Below, piece by piece: positions 49,692 through 63,802 of a DNA stretch of 64,000 nt. Below the pieces are notes generated by a model that was given only the letters and a program-made list of their open reading frames with translations, made no database searches and was not told the DNA's origin. The position numbers and the translations under genes are program-made. Origin of the DNA: Acipenser ruthenus. Lineage: Eukaryota > Chordata > Actinopteri > Acipenseriformes > Acipenseridae. The number at the start of each line of letters is the position of its first letter. Position 1 is the first letter of the stretch. The DNA lies in the NCBI RefSeq assembly GCF_902713425.1, contig NC_081217.1:19096659-19160658 (forward strand), in the 5' to 3' direction.

Positions 49692-50939
49692 TAGATGCCA
49701 CACCTCAAAATCGTACAAGGATTAAGGAACATTATGAGGCAATAGCGCATAACTATGCCTGCTGCTGCTGTGCTGCCTGCTCTGTTTCTTGCTCAGCCTC
49801 CTTCTGCTGCCTGTGATGTGTCTCACTGCCTCCCACGCTCACTGCATCAGTGGCTGTATAATTAGCACTGTGGCTTACAGTACATCAGGTGTTTCAACAA
49901 CATCTGCCATTTTTTTTCTCTTTTATCGGCTTCAAAACACTGGTGTGAGGCAACCTATGCGATTCCAAGCTTAAGTGACAATACCATTTTACACATCAAA
50001 ATTGTGTGACATATGAACTATAATAAAGCTACCACTATGGAATTCAGCTGTCATATGTTAAGTGGCCAGCAGGTGGCTAGAACTAATGTGAAAATGTCAC
50101 TGAAATGCAGATGTAATGTGTTTTGTATCAAGCTTGGAGTAATGTACGGTAAGATACATGTGTAATGTGTTGAGTTTCTGTATTTATGCGTTTATTAAAT
50201 TGGACGCATACCAAGTGGACCCCAATCTAGAGATCTTATGTGTATTTATTTATTCGTTTTATGAGGGTACCAGCAGTGTTACGTTCTATTACTAGTCAAT
50301 GCATGCAAAACGAGTACACTAGAAGAAATAAGAACCGCACAGTTTCACAATGCCTCTGCAGCAACACAAGACAACCTCCCACCTCTTTCTAAACATGACT
50401 GGCGACAGGTGGTCATGCGCAAATGGGAGTGACTTGAGTCCTAGATCGACAAGGCCTGTCCTTTTTGAAGAGACGAATTTTCAAATGAAAATCAAACAAA
50501 ACATTACTGTCAATATGACCGTTTTTGACACTTATTATATAGTCGAATCCTACAACTATACTCCAAAAACTTATTGAAACATAAAAAAAAAACGTCCGCG
50601 TTTCAAACTTCACCAGATCCACCTTAAACGAGTTCCCATCCCATTCGCTTGCCTTGGTAGAGACACACACAGCGATGTTACTGTTTAGCTCTGATTAACC
50701 AGCACACACACACACACGTTGCTTACTTCTTGTAGCATCGAGCCGGACGAGCTGAAACATTAATAAAGGATCATTGCAAACATACTGTGCAGCAATGCCA
50801 AACCATCAGTGTCTACACATGTAACAACAAAAATGTAACAATGCTTAATGGAATTAAGTAGCACGATGGTGCATTACAGCGTCGTGTAGATGCAGAGCGT
50901 TGCTCTTTATTAAGGAGGCTCCGCCTTTAATCTCCAAAA

Positions 50940-52163
50940 TCCACCTAGCATGCAGCAGGTTGCCATTTCCCCCGTTCCACCTTAAATGACTAATCCCAAA
51001 CCAGACCTCTCTCTCTCACACCCATCCCGCGGCGGTCCCCGGCTTGTGCTCTCTCTCTTTCCAGTCCCGGAATCCCTGGATCCAGCTGTCTCTGCTGCCG
51101 ATCCGCTGTAGTCCGGAGCCTGTCCGCGTCGCTACGCTCTCTTCCAACACGGTGGATCTGGCAGACTAGCGAGCGTGATCGAAGGGTGAAACACGGTTAG
51201 AAAATTACCAATCGAAACTGAAACCTCGTTTTTGCCTTCGAACCTGGACCGGACGCTAAATCCACAATATACCAACGGGTATCCCTTTCTGTGATAATCT
51301 TTTCTTCTTGGAAAAGGTGGGGAAAGGGATTTTGTTTTCCAAAAATCTGGATTGTTAACTTTGCGGGGAGACAGAGACTGCCTTTTTACCGATGCATTTT
51401 TTATATTCCGTTTATTGTAGATATATTGTGGTCCTGTAATTATTGATAAACCGTTTACTCGTTTATTTATTTACTAGAAAGAAACATTACTACTAATAAT
51501 AATATTTACGGTAACAAAACATAAAAACACCCTTGTTTAAGCTGTTTTGTTGCTTATTTTTCAAGTCACTTTTTTTTTTGTTTGTTTTTTTTATTTTGGA
51601 ATCCCAAATTATTGCAAAACTGTCTGTATAAACTCGGATGTTGGTTTTCACATTTTATTTTATTACAACAGTCTTGAGGGAAAGAACAACCACACCACGA
51701 AGACATTAATACTAAATTGGTATAGAAAAGCCTCAATAATTTCAGTTGTTTTTCAAGGACGATATCCACTGAATGCGTCATCGTTACTGGAATGAAATAT
51801 TGTCTTATTTTTTAATCATTAATGCAAATTACACACGAAACATTAGAGAAACACGAATTATTACAGAAAACGAAATCTCGAAAGAAGAACGTTAATCACT
51901 AATCAAAGTCATTTTTTTTGTGTGGATATTTTCTTTCTTTCCCTGCGTAACAGAGATTTTATTGTTATATTTTCATCTGACGCTTGTGTAAAGAATATTT
52001 TTGGTGAAGTTCTCTACTGGAGGGGAGGAGACTAAAACGCCATTCTTTTAGACTACAACCTGGATTTAAAAGAAATTCGAGGGACGAGTCGTTAACTACA
52101 GATATCATGTTGCACTGAGCCTAAAGATTCACCCGTCAGCAGAAGACCGAGTGATCAAGCGAG
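50940..52163 (+). promoter_or_regulatory. GC-rich promoter and long 5' UTR exon of a gene continuing beyond the window
   Basis: From about 51020 to 51180 the sequence becomes CpG-dense (CCGCGGCGG, CCGATCCG, GTCCGCGTCGCTACG), unlike its surroundings, with pyrimidine-rich initiator-like runs. About 1 kb of low-complexity-poor sequence follows, with no long reading frame, ending at a plausible donor GCGAG-GTTGGT. This fits a vertebrate CpG promoter with an untranslated first exon. In human the gene downstream of OPTC on the same strand is ATP2B4, a plasma-membrane calcium pump with non-coding 5' exons. That identity rests only on synteny. Confidence 0.45.
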
Positions 52164-53042
52164 GTTGGTTAACTTACTGTTTGTACATTCTCTCGATTAT
52201 TAATGGACTCCCCTTTCCACAGGTGTGTCTGTTTCTATATTGTTCTACAGGTTGAAGAATGGGATTATCAGCATAGTTTGAATCAAACCGCCGATATGAT
52301 GTTGTTGTTAATTAGAATAATATTCAGTTTAGGAATTCGGTCTTGTTTTGGGATGGGGGAGTTAAGAATACTCTTACGGCGTTTTGTTATAGGGTTTGCG
52401 GCGTGTTTATCCGTACTAGCGAATTTCTACTGTAGTTAATACCACCAAACCACACTTCTGTCATTGAAGCGATCAATGTATGTCTGCCTATATGACTGTT
52501 GATGAGAGGGCGGGGTAAGAGGCAACGTATTCACTGGTCTCTGTAGCTGATGGAATAATGCAGCATACTTTTACCTACCCAGGTATAAAGCTTTATTTAT
52601 TTATTGAAGACAAACCAGCTGCATATAATGACAATTATTAGATCTGTCTGTTTGTCTAAACCAAAAGACTTAAACAGAAATCTCATGCAACAGATTTTTA
52701 GCATTTATATAAGCTATAATGTTAATTTTTTTAAATAATTTTTTAATATTCTCAAACTAGTGGTTATCTGGTTAGCCTGTATTGCAATACCTGTTAGATG
52801 CATTTGGGTGATGAAAGACTTCCTTTGTGGGGTAAAGGTGACCAGGAGACTGAATCTTTCAGCCAGTCTCCCCTCTGGGCACTGTGTATGAACTAAGCCA
52901 TTAGTATAGTGTTTTAGGTAGACGCAGCTTCCCAGTTCAACATATATGATATGAATATTTTTTTTTTTATTATTATTTGATATGAAAATGTACCAAGACT
53001 GTGCTAAACGGTACCAATGACTGTTACAGAAGAAAAAAAACA

Positions 53043-53304
53043 TACATTTATTTATTTCTTAGCAGACGCCCTTATCCAGGGCGACTTACAATTGTTACAA
53101 GATATCACATTATTTCACATTATACAGATATCACATTATTTTTACATACAATTACCCATTTATACAGGTGGGTTTTTACTGGAGCAATCTAGGTAAAGTA
53201 CCTTGCTCAAGGGTACAACAGTAGTGTCCCCCCACTGGGGATTGAACCCACAACCCTCCGGTCAAGAGTCCAGAGCCCTAACCATTACGCCACACTGCTG
53301 CCCC
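53043..53304 (-). repeat. full-length tRNA-headed SINE
   Basis: Tail at left (TTAGCAGACGCCCTTATCCA), head at right (GCCACACTGCTGCCCC on plus). The body contains TTGCTCAAGGGTACAACAG and TTGAACCCACAACCC. It is the longest copy of this family in the window. Confidence 0.8.
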
Positions 53305-56300
53305 ATACATGCCATACAGCGAAAAGGACATATTGTCAGTTAATTTGAGCTGGGCTAGGGGTTAATGGGTATTGTCCAATCCATTATGCAGATTCACATT
53401 CAAATGACGAATATCACAAACCTCGGTCCTGGTGGATTTATGTATCGAATGGTGTTTGAATATAAGAAACAAAACCGTCATATTTTGAGCAAATTGTAAC
53501 AGCAGTAGTGTATTTTCAGAATGATGTTTCATGCAGACTGTATTAATCATTCCAAGAGTACAGGTTATGGTGCTCTTTGCCACACATAGTTCAGCTGTAA
53601 TGAGAGGCTGGCATGTTTTTATGGTAAGTGCTTCAATTCCACTGCTAGGTGTGGCCATCCATTTTGCAACACTGAGGCATGGCCTGTTTCAGTGTTACCT
53701 GTCCCTCCCCCATCGTCTGTCTAATGTAACTGGAGAGAAAGAGATACACTTAGATAAAGCGTTTTCTTTACATATTTAATCTTGTAGCCTTATAATAATA
53801 TTGAAAACGCTCTGTAGGTCTTTCCTGTAAAATGTTATCGGTGTAACAAAAACAGAATCTTTGTTTTGCTTCTCTAAGCTACAGCACAGCTTGCAGATAA
53901 CATTTATAACTTCTGGCTTTGATAACATTTATGACTTATGGCTTTGACAGGTACTATCATGAGCATGTCTGTTCAGTTGCAGAGGGTGTCCAGAAGGGGT
54001 TTTTTTTTCAGGAGGGAGGGTGGGAGCGAGCGAGCTTGGGTATGAAACTAAAACTATCATTGGGGAATGTAATTAAACCGAAAAGCAAACACTATCTTTT
54101 TTCTTTGCTAATGAAGAGCACAAGTTATGGGAGAATTTGTAATCGAGATGTCATTTTGCAGTTATATTTGACTGTGTGCCATCAATTTAATTGATTTCTT
54201 TTACATTTGAAGCACATTTAACATGTATTAATTATTAAACTGTTAGCGGGCCCTCGGAAAATACAGGGAATCCAGTTATAAATACCGGAGTGATGATGTG
54301 ACAGTAACAGTAGCTCTATGCAGGTAGAATCCTATTTCTGAGCACATATTATTGTTCATAAAACACAACAGTGACACTCCCACAGCATGCATGGAAACTG
54401 TGATATGTCAGTTCATTGAACCAAGGAAGCCACTGTTATTATTGCTTCTGTAAAAAGAAGGCATGGAAAGTGGCTGCAGGAGACTACACCTCAGCTGTGA
54501 TTCTCTTGTAGCACTCGCCAGCACTGGGTAACCCTCATTGTAAAACCTGGAATGGCTGTAATAATGCAGCCTTCCATCATCAAGCTGCCTTGATGGAGGA
54601 TGTTTAGACTCTGGAAACCTCACCCTTTTTCCTAGCTACAGCAAAGAAACTGAATTTGTTACCAAGCACAGTAAGCTGTGTTCACTTAGCCAGCATCTGC
54701 TCTCTAATTAAGAGACACTCCTTAGCGGCTTTAGATATATCCCAAGCTGAACTCGAACTGAAAACTCCCACTCCCACTGGTGAGGACCAGTTTATTCCAT
54801 GAGCTAATTTTTCGGGGGGGACGGACGGGATGGGACGGCTATTTAAATGTTGCAAGATGCCTGCTTAACCCAGTCCTCGGGGCACAGTGCAGGATTTGGC
54901 GTTCATGGGTTCACACTATAGCCATCCCATTCTGTAGGACTGGGTTTGAATCAAGGGGAATAGGTACCAGGGCACAGTGCTGGCAGGTTCCATGATCTGA
55001 TGAGTGCACCTCAACCCTGGTCTGAACACCCCACACCTGTCATTACGACCATTCCCAAGCAAACCCAATTGTGGTGGGGATGTTGGGTTCAATTCTAACA
55101 TCCTTAGCTTGTGACCCAGAGGTTAGTGAATGATCCCAACCGGTGAAATCCTTTCAATTTGGTGGCAAATGTACCTGTGTTTCTATTCTGGAGACCCAGT
55201 GCTGCATTAAAATAATTTAAAATAATGGTCCTAGCAGTATTTAAAATAAGTGACTTGAAATCGCGTGGGTTTTTTGGAGGTGGACTGCTGTCCAAGACCG
55301 CCGAGATCAAATTTAAACTGGTTTCAAACCTGTGTGGAGGTAGTAGCGTCACCAATGAAAGCACAGTGTTTGTTAGCCAACAATAGCATCATTTATCAAT
55401 ACACAAATGTATTCTGCCTCAATGGCTGAGTGCTATTCAGCCAGACAATAACACACGTTTTTCTTTCTTTTTTTATTGCTGTATGCATCTTTAGTGCTGT
55501 AAAGGAACATGTGATAGATGTACTGTTCTCTAATGATCTGAATGCAATGTGAATAATCGCTGGCTCTGTCTGCAAAGCTATACTCCTGACAGTATTATGC
55601 ATTGCATTGAATCTGTATTCTGTGTGCTCGTCACAGCAGAGAGACTGGGCGTCTCCGTGGGTTCTCCTCTAGGACATGTTTTCAGCCATCGTTAGGCTCT
55701 GAATGTAATTGCAATTCAACACTCACTGCTGCGGGGAGTTGGTGACTCAGTAGGCTCTGTAATGTACTCTCGCGAAGTAATACTGGTTTGAATTCTAATG
55801 GAGAAAGCCTATTGGAGCCACTCGCTGTACTGTATAGTATTGGTTGTCTTTTGAAGCCAGCGAGTGTAATGCAATTCACTGAGAACTAGATCTGAGAGTC
55901 AATTAGTGTTGAGACATGGCAAGTTTAATGAAGGTAGAGGTTCCCAGTACTGGGGGATGTAAGAGCCAGCAAATTAGTATTGAGAGGCAACAAATCTTAT
56001 ACGGTGCAGTGTGGTGATCCAGCAGTAATGAGCCAGTAAATTCAATACAGTATGTGACAGAGGACTCAAATACTAGGGATCTTAAAAACAGAAAAAACGA
56101 AATGCAGACTAGTACATTCACAAGATTGTTCATAAGCTCAGAATGTTAATACAGTGGGGAGAGTACTGTGGGCCAGAGAGTCTGGAAAAGACAAGGCACC
56201 ATTCAGGGGTTCTGATAAATCAGTACAGAGTTGGCACTCTCAGTAGGCCTACTGGGACTCTGACAACCTACAAATGTATTTCTTATTTTGCAAAGTGCAT

Positions 56301-57904
56301 TAAAACAGTACTAAAAGCCTCCCGAGGCCCGCTATTGCTTTTACAGGCAGGTGCACCCACTCAGTGACAGGCGCTTGACTTGAAATATCCAGATTAAAGA
56401 ACCGATTGCATCATTGGGGAACACAAAACAGCAACCTGTCAGTTGAAAGATCTTGAAAGCAGCGTGTTTTAAAATGAGCACATTTCTCAAGCACAGCACA
56501 TTGTTCTTTTGATCTGGAGACACTGTGCTCCCCGGAATTTGCTCTGCAGCAACACCTAGTTGTTTTATGGGTTGGGGTAACGTTTCAAACGGCAGAGGCC
56601 TCTTTTAAAACAAGGCTGCATGTGGCCTTGCTCCAGTTTATTAGACAGAGCTGACAGCTCCTCTTTCTATACCAGAGGGCTGTATACATAAAGAACTGTC
56701 TGGGTTTCAGCATTGCGTAACGTTTTCAGAAATTTGTAATAAGAACAAAAAAAGTCAAACTGCTGGAGGTTAACATTTTGATATGGAATTAAGAGAAAGG
56801 TAAAGGCAACTTAGCTCTATTTGTCAAGAGTGTTGTTAAAACCATGCTATGATTTGCATATTGCCCCTGGTCTTTTCCTGCATTCATGGTAAGCAGGTTT
56901 CTTTCCATAAGAGCCAGAAGTTTTCCATTTTGCTCTGTGATTTAACAACCTACCTACCTCTCCTCCCCCATCTTGTGTCTCCTTACTGCTGCAGATTTCC
57001 ACTGTGTATTCAAGCAGGGCACCTTGTTAGGCAAAACTGGTAAAAACCCTTCAGTGTGCAGGACCCTGGAACTGGGAATGCACACTTCTGTGTAAATAGG
57101 CTGACATGAATTGCAGTTAAGCACATATGGTATTCTGTAGTAAAGTAAATTGAGGGGGTCTTTATATACAGGACAAGTCTATGAAATATGCATATTCCTG
57201 TTCTTTAGTCGTCAGCAGACCTGACGAAAGCCAGCTCTCTCTAGACAGGTTCTTTGTATTCAAGATGGTACAATTCAACGTTTCACCATCTTAAAAGCAG
57301 TGACTGGAAGGAAGAAGAGGTGGCTGACACTGAGAATGGGTCACGTAGTCCTCCTGCCAGCAGAACCTTTTGAAATATCTTGCGGTCTCGCTGCCACATC
57401 GAATCAGGGCTGCCCTGGTTGAACAGAGTTGCCCTTTATCCTGGCAGCAGTATTTCTAAAACCCTTGACTCCTGACGCTAGTAATATTGTTATTATTGTT
57501 AATAATTAATCAGTTGAATTGTGTTTGGTGGCTATAGTAGAAATATGGGTGTATTCACTAGCATCTGCACTTGCATGTTGAGCGTCCTTTCAGCTCCTGT
57601 CTTGATATGTAGTAATTAACGGCAGGTCTAATCTTCGTAATATAAAGCACTGGCCGATAGCAAAAGCACAACCTAAAATAAACCTAGTTATTCCCCCCCT
57701 CCCCCTGCAGAGATCACCGTCTGACTGCGACAGGGAGGGGCTTGGCTTAACAGCAGAGTCACCTGCAGCTAAATGTAGAATTTGTTTGACAGTGCACTTG
57801 AACCCATTTTCCAGTGCATGTAGGACAATGTTACAGACTCTGAGTGTTCTAGTGCAGAGCTGTCTAAACATTTTGGTTAAAAGAGCCTTACCGATGACCA
57901 GGGA

Positions 57905-58290
57905 GTTTAAAAGGCATGTCGTATGCAGACAGGCTAAAATAATTGAATCTATTCAGTCTTGAACAAAGAAGACTACGCGGTGATCTGATTCAAGCATTCA
58001 AAATCCTAAAAGGTATAGACAATGTCGACCCAGTGGACTTTTTTGACCTGAAAAAAGAAACAAGGACCAGGTGTCACAAATGGAGAGTAGATAAAGGGGC
58101 ATTCAGAACAGAAAATAGGAGGCACTTTTTTACACAGAGAATTGTGAGGGTATGGAACCAACTCCCCAGTAATGTTGTTGAAGCTGACACACTGGGATCC
58201 ATCAAGAAGCTGCTTCATGAGATTCTGGGATCAATAAGCTACTAACAACCAAACGAGCAAGATGTAAACTTTCTTATGTTCTTAAAGAGC
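57905..58290 (+). mobile_element. LINE (CR1-like) 3' fragment with ORF2 end
   Basis: A 100-codon open stretch reads LFSLEQRRLRGDLIQAFKI, then FFTQRIVRVWNQLPSNVVEA and LGSIKKLLHE. These are hallmarks of the ORF2 C-terminus of CR1-like LINEs. One stop codon precedes it in frame (near 57935). The 3' UTR ends TGTAAACTTTCTTATGTTCT. It is 5'-truncated. Confidence 0.8.
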
Positions 58291-60379
58291 CATGCAGAAA
58301 ATAAATGTGTGCGTGTGTATGTCTAATAGAAAAAGAAAGAATATAGCATGCAGTAAGTTTAGTTTACTAAAACAAAATAGCTGACTGAGGGGCAGCAAAG
58401 ACATTTTGAAATGGAGATATAAAAAGAGACTGCAGGACAACGGAACTTCAGTGAGTTTATGCTCATTAACCATGCGTCATGTTTAAAGGCAACGTCGGTG
58501 TATTTGCATTTTGACTGTGCTTGCTATCTCCATTAAAGCCATTCAATAGGATGCTCCATCTATACTAGGGAGTTCAGTGAGCCGTACAGTTCAGCCCTGC
58601 ACCAGACTCAATACAGAAAAAAAGTAACTGGTTGCAACAAAATTGTTGGGGGTACTTGAAAAGCACTGCACTAAACAAACGGGTAAGAGCTGAGGGAAGC
58701 ACTTCTGTTGGGTACAATATGTTGCATTCTGTAGCAGGGTTTGTGGGGGAGCAGAAACAAAGGACGAAGTAAAATAAATAGAAAGAAATTAGTATATATA
58801 GTATCCCTTTTAAGGACCTGGGTTTTCCCCTATTTGACTAATGTTGTTGTAATATGCTGGTAATTGTAGCCACATTGTCAACTCTTAAACGTGTCTGGTC
58901 ATTCTCTTGTGCTATACAGCGTATATCATTTTATATTTCTGAATCGCGATATGCTGCTGTTTGTGGACCGGTTGCCAATTGAAGTTGGCTTGAAGGTTAG
59001 GTGGCTGGGATCAAAAGGCCACATTAGCCCCCTCCCCTCCCTCAGGTTAAGTTAATGTCCCTTCTCCTTTTATATGAGGTGGAATACCAGCAAATGACCC
59101 CATTGCCAGACATGGCAAATCAGCAGTGACGGGGGGGGCGACGTCATGGCTAAATTGATATTTCACAAGGTCAAAGCCTTCTAGAGGTCACCAGTTATCG
59201 ATCCAGCCATGCTGCCCTATCAAGGGTCTTTGCTGTTTCATCTGTAATAAACTGACATTGTGACAGTTCAATACAGCGTTAAGTGGTACCAGGGAACCAC
59301 ACAGCGTATACAATTCTGTGCCGGGACTGGGGATAATACATTGCAGTGTAACGGAGAAATCAGCACATTGTAGCAGAAAGCTAGCAAACTCGGTATAGTA
59401 GAGAGAACTCAGTGCTTGACATAGCTTGGTATGGGTGTTGAGGATCTGAGAGCCAGCAAGTTTGATGCTGAGAACTTCAGTATGCATATGTTCACTGTCT
59501 ACGACTATAAAAGTGAAGCGGTCCATTGGGACGGGACTGAACAGATTATGTTTCCCAGGATGATTGTTCATGGGAATCGTGAGTTTGTTACTCCATGCTC
59601 GCTTGAGCTACATGAAAGTCAATGGAGACAAGAAGGGGGGAGCAGACTTAAAATATGGGCAGACATTAAAGAATAACCAGACAGCTGCATTTTGCTTACA
59701 TGTACAGTATGTAAAGCTGTTCAATAGCCTACATGTGCTGTGTAAACAAGGTCCTGTTTATGCACATCTGAGCACCTGTCCCCAATATCTCAGAGAACAA
59801 TGGTGACCGCTGATGTGCCTGTGTTTAAATAGGTGTGCACTCAAACGAAATAAGAAAAGTGGAAACTGAAATATTAATCTTTGCCATAGTGTACTATTAA
59901 TCTAAAACCGACTGTACTTAATGGCTCAAACTGCACTCCAATGGGAGTCTTACTGCTGTCCAGTGCAATGTCAGAATTGATTTTCTGCTGCCCCCTCACA
60001 ACCCTCTTCCTAAACCCCCCTCTGGTTCTGATATAAGTTCCAGTTGTTTCTGTCCCCTGTGTGGAATCAGTACCTCTTTTGTGATGTAGTTTTTCCCTAC
60101 CCTGTTTGGGGTGTGATATCAGTAATATCCAGCTCTGACCCCCCCAGTTCCTGGTACTTGTTGTGCAGGAGATGCCTGGTGAATATAGGGTTCTATTTTA
60201 GCCTCCAGGCACATGGCCAATCGGGAAGCGTCTGAATGTCTTCTACTGCCCTTCCCTGTCCAGCAGAGAGAGCATATTCCAGCTCTGTGTACAAATAGTC
60301 ACACAGCCAGGATGGAGAAACAATATCAAATATTGCACCGGTACTGACCGGACACTGTCGTGTAGTGGTTTATACCATT

Positions 60380-60640
60380 GGGTAGGTGTGAGACGATTCA
60401 TCGTGGATTGATGAATCTCGATACTTTACGATGTATCGTGATACAAGCTTGAAGTGAGTAGCTAATATACCACATTTATTAAACTGTAAATGACGAAAGA
60501 AAAGGTCTTGGTTGTTTGAACGCAAACGCCACTTGATCCTAGACATATCCCAGTGTGCAGTGAGCCGGCCAGATGCTTCCGGAATTGAAGCGGGAGTAGA
60601 GGAAACAAAGGCGGAGATAGGCTGCCTTGTTTGTTGTGGA
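60380..60640. repeat. unclassified interspersed repeat, possibly hAT-derived
   Basis: GTGTGAGACGATTCATCG and ACGATGTATCGTGATAC resemble ATCG-rich ends seen on some hAT elements. No second end was found. Confidence 0.25.
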
Positions 60641-60848
60641 CAGAGAGGGATGAGGAAGTGAGCAGTGTCTATAAAAACTCGCTGCTATAGCTAATTTTAG
60701 TAAAGTTACTAGTTTTTGTATTCAAATGCTATATATATATTTATGCTATATTTATCTCCTTTTGTGAGAGAGCATTTTATTTCACATAAATAGATATGTT
60801 TTTCTTTTTCATTTTAACGTATTGCTCTGGCATTGCCCTGGACAGCAG

Positions 60849-60880
60849 TAATTTATTTATTTATTTATTTATTTATTTAT

Positions 60881-60940
<60 letters not shown>
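60849..60940. repeat. (TTTA)n and (TA)n microsatellites
   Basis: Seven or so TTTA units then about 55 bases of TA. Confidence 0.95.
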
Positions 60941-60941
<1 letters not shown>

Positions 60942-63538
60942 TAGGAAAGTCTGTCATTTGTGAGTGAGGATAGGCTATAAGAATGTTGAAGTGCATCTGA
61001 CTTGACTTTTTTTGTTTTTTTGTTTAACATAACACTGGTATGTGAAGATATGAAATTATTACCACTATGGTACTATTCTACAGATGGCTGATAATATTGT
61101 AGCTGCCTTTGTGCTACCCTTGCCTCTTAATGCAAAGCCATTTCATTGCCAGGGAAGATCATTTGGGTTGCACAGCAATATAAATACAGCACTGTGTACA
61201 ATAAACCATTAATAGAGACGATAGACCCAGATATGGCTACATAGAGACTTTTATGTACTATTGAAGCGTGATCATAGAATTTCTGTGCGAGGTGCAGCTT
61301 AGCAACCAGTATGGTGGAAAGTAGGGATTCTTTAGAACCAATACTAATAGCTTCAGTAACCCAGGGAAAGCAGTATAGGTGATACAGCCCTATAGTCAAT
61401 ACTGAAACAGCAGCTGCTGTTGCTGTACCATAGCTTTGTATGTTGAATAATGGCATTTCAAGCCAGGTTGTGTAGTTTCTCTACACAGACGTTACACTGT
61501 GTTCAGAACAGTGAGGTTTCTGTGCTCACCTGTATAAAGCAGCCAAAGGCAGTAAAACTACAGCAACCAAATATAAAACCCTGACTTAAATACAGTCTTG
61601 TGGATTAATGTAAAAATATCCAGCATTCCTTCTGCTATTTGCTCTCTATATATTCTTGAGTTAAAATTAGACACCTGCAGGAGAAAGGTTTATAAACCAG
61701 TTGTGGGCCCTATTCACTAAGCTTTAACTGCATTAGTTAAAAACGTTTTCTAGCCTTTTCACATCATGTCGGGTTACACACACACACACACACACACACA
61801 CGCATATGAGTCATAGATCCAGTAAGAAGCTTTTAGCAGTGAAACAGCAAAAACAGGGCATAATGCAAATGGAAATCGAGTGAGAGAGGCAATCTAGGGA
61901 TCAACAGCAGCCCCAAGAAAAGAGCGTTTGTTCCTGAAGTCTTTCTTTCTTGAAAACAAACAAACACAACTGTCTCTCTGTTAGATAGGTAGAATGTACG
62001 AGCCAGTGAAACCTTTTCTTGAGTTTGTTTAATAATACCAGGTAGTTCCTGCTCTTGAGGTTTTTGTTAAGCAGTTGGGTGGTGTTCAGTTCCAGACTGG
62101 GGGATTTAACAGACCTGTTGCTAAAGAGATCCAGGCTCCCTGGGGTTTTAAATACCTGTGTATCTAGTGATTCTGCACTCGGAGTCCACTGATAAAGCGA
62201 TGCTAACTGGGACTGGGCAGGGTGATGGGAGCACAGTCTGTTATCTTTTCCAGGCAAGGCTAGGCTAGATTAGCATTCAACGAATGAACTGGTGTTTCTG
62301 CAGTGGAGTGAGTTTTCTACGTCCTCGTAAAAGCACTGCAAACTATTCAGCAGTAAAGCTTCGCTAGAAGCATGGCATAGTAAAGCCCAGGGAAGCAACG
62401 TCAATCCTATTGGAAATCTTGGTAAAATATGAAATGCATACAAAAGTAAAATATGAATGTGCCACTTTTTCATTGAAAATGCTTGTAGCAGTTTTAAATG
62501 TTTTACCCTAAATGTAGACTTGCAGACTTAGGTTTCATAAACAGTAGGGTTATTTATCCTTATTTTGTTGTTGAAAGAGAGCACTTCTATCCAGCTCTTC
62601 AGTTCAGAGCCTGGCAGCTATAGGACAATGTTATCAGTCTTCCGGAGACGCCTGCATCTGAAGGGCTCCATTTTGCACAGATTAATGATGAATGATGAAT
62701 GCATGCTTGAGTCGACCCTCCCACCACTAAATTAATAAAATGTGCACGCCCAAGGGGGCTGCCTGTGTGTACATACATCCTGCAACAACCAGGCGGAATG
62801 CAATAAAGCCAATACAAGTAATCAGAAAATAATCACATAGTGCATGCTGCTATGATCCCAGACCTTCCATTAATGTCCCTGGGGGGTCGAGATAGAGGGG
62901 GAGGGAGGAGGAGGAGGGGCCGGCTGTATGTGTGATGGCCTGTTGATGAGTCATTTGCCAAATGGAATAAGTGTGCCAATTCTGAATTTTTTTTTTTTTT
63001 TTTTAAAAGCTGACTCAATGTGTGTTTACTCATATATGCCACCCTCAAACCATCACTGCCAGTTACTGGCTTCTTTAAATGAGGTACTTTTAGGATATGC
63101 TGGTGCATCAGATAAATAACCCAAAGGTATCAGGTAATCCTAGAACAATGACTTGCATGTGTTTTAATGGGTAGGGTCTAAGAATTATCAAAGTGTGAAT
63201 GTTTCCTATCCCAGATTGAATGTATGATGTTTTGTTGAGTGTTGTTGTTTTTATTGATGTGAACTACGCTATAATATTCCCTATACAGTCAAACTGTCTT
63301 AAACGTCTTACATTAAGAGCATCTATCTATAAAGTGACTACTACAGTGCAGTGATTTTTCTCCATGTTAAATCACCAGGATATCAGTTTATAAAGACCAC
63401 TTTTAGACAGTCCATTGTGGTCATTGCTAGCAGTTTTGCCCTTATAAAAGTTTACTATAGTAAAAGCATCTGCACAGTGTAAAAGCATAGGGTAAACTGT
63501 AGTACATGCAAAGACAAGGGGAAAAGCATAGTAAAATG

Positions 63539-63802
63539 ATTTTTATATAGCGCCTTTCATAGTGGACCACCATCACAAAGCGCTTTACAGAGGTAGGCTG
63601 TGAACTGTGCATTATATGCAGAGTCACTTACAATAGGCCATTGATTTAACATCTCATCTGCAGGATGGAGCACAAGGAGGTTAAGTGACTTGCTCAGGAT
63701 CACACACAGTGAGTCAGTCAGTGGCAGAGGTGGGATTTGAACTGGTGACCTTCTGGTTATAAGCATTGGACTTTAACCACTGGAACACACTGCCTCCTTA
63801 AA
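63539..63802 (-). repeat. tRNA-headed SINE with L2-like tail
   Basis: Opposite orientation to the copy at 35084-35300. Tail at left (ATAGCGCCTTTCATAGTGGA), head at right (ACTGGAACACACTGCCTCC). It is nearly complete. Confidence 0.75.

Larger units (their letters stand above)
28870..50930. other. 22-kb gene-poor stretch between opticin and the next promoter
   Basis: No exon with family resemblance was seen on either strand. Contents: microsatellites, SINEs, two LINE- or transposase-derived pieces, the tRNA-head array, and otherwise unique-looking sequence. Distal enhancers are possible but cannot be recognised from one sequence. Confidence 0.55.

Noticed and set aside
52203-52439. 78-codon open frame just after the putative first exon
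   Set aside because: It lies after the likely donor, resembles nothing known and has no good start context.
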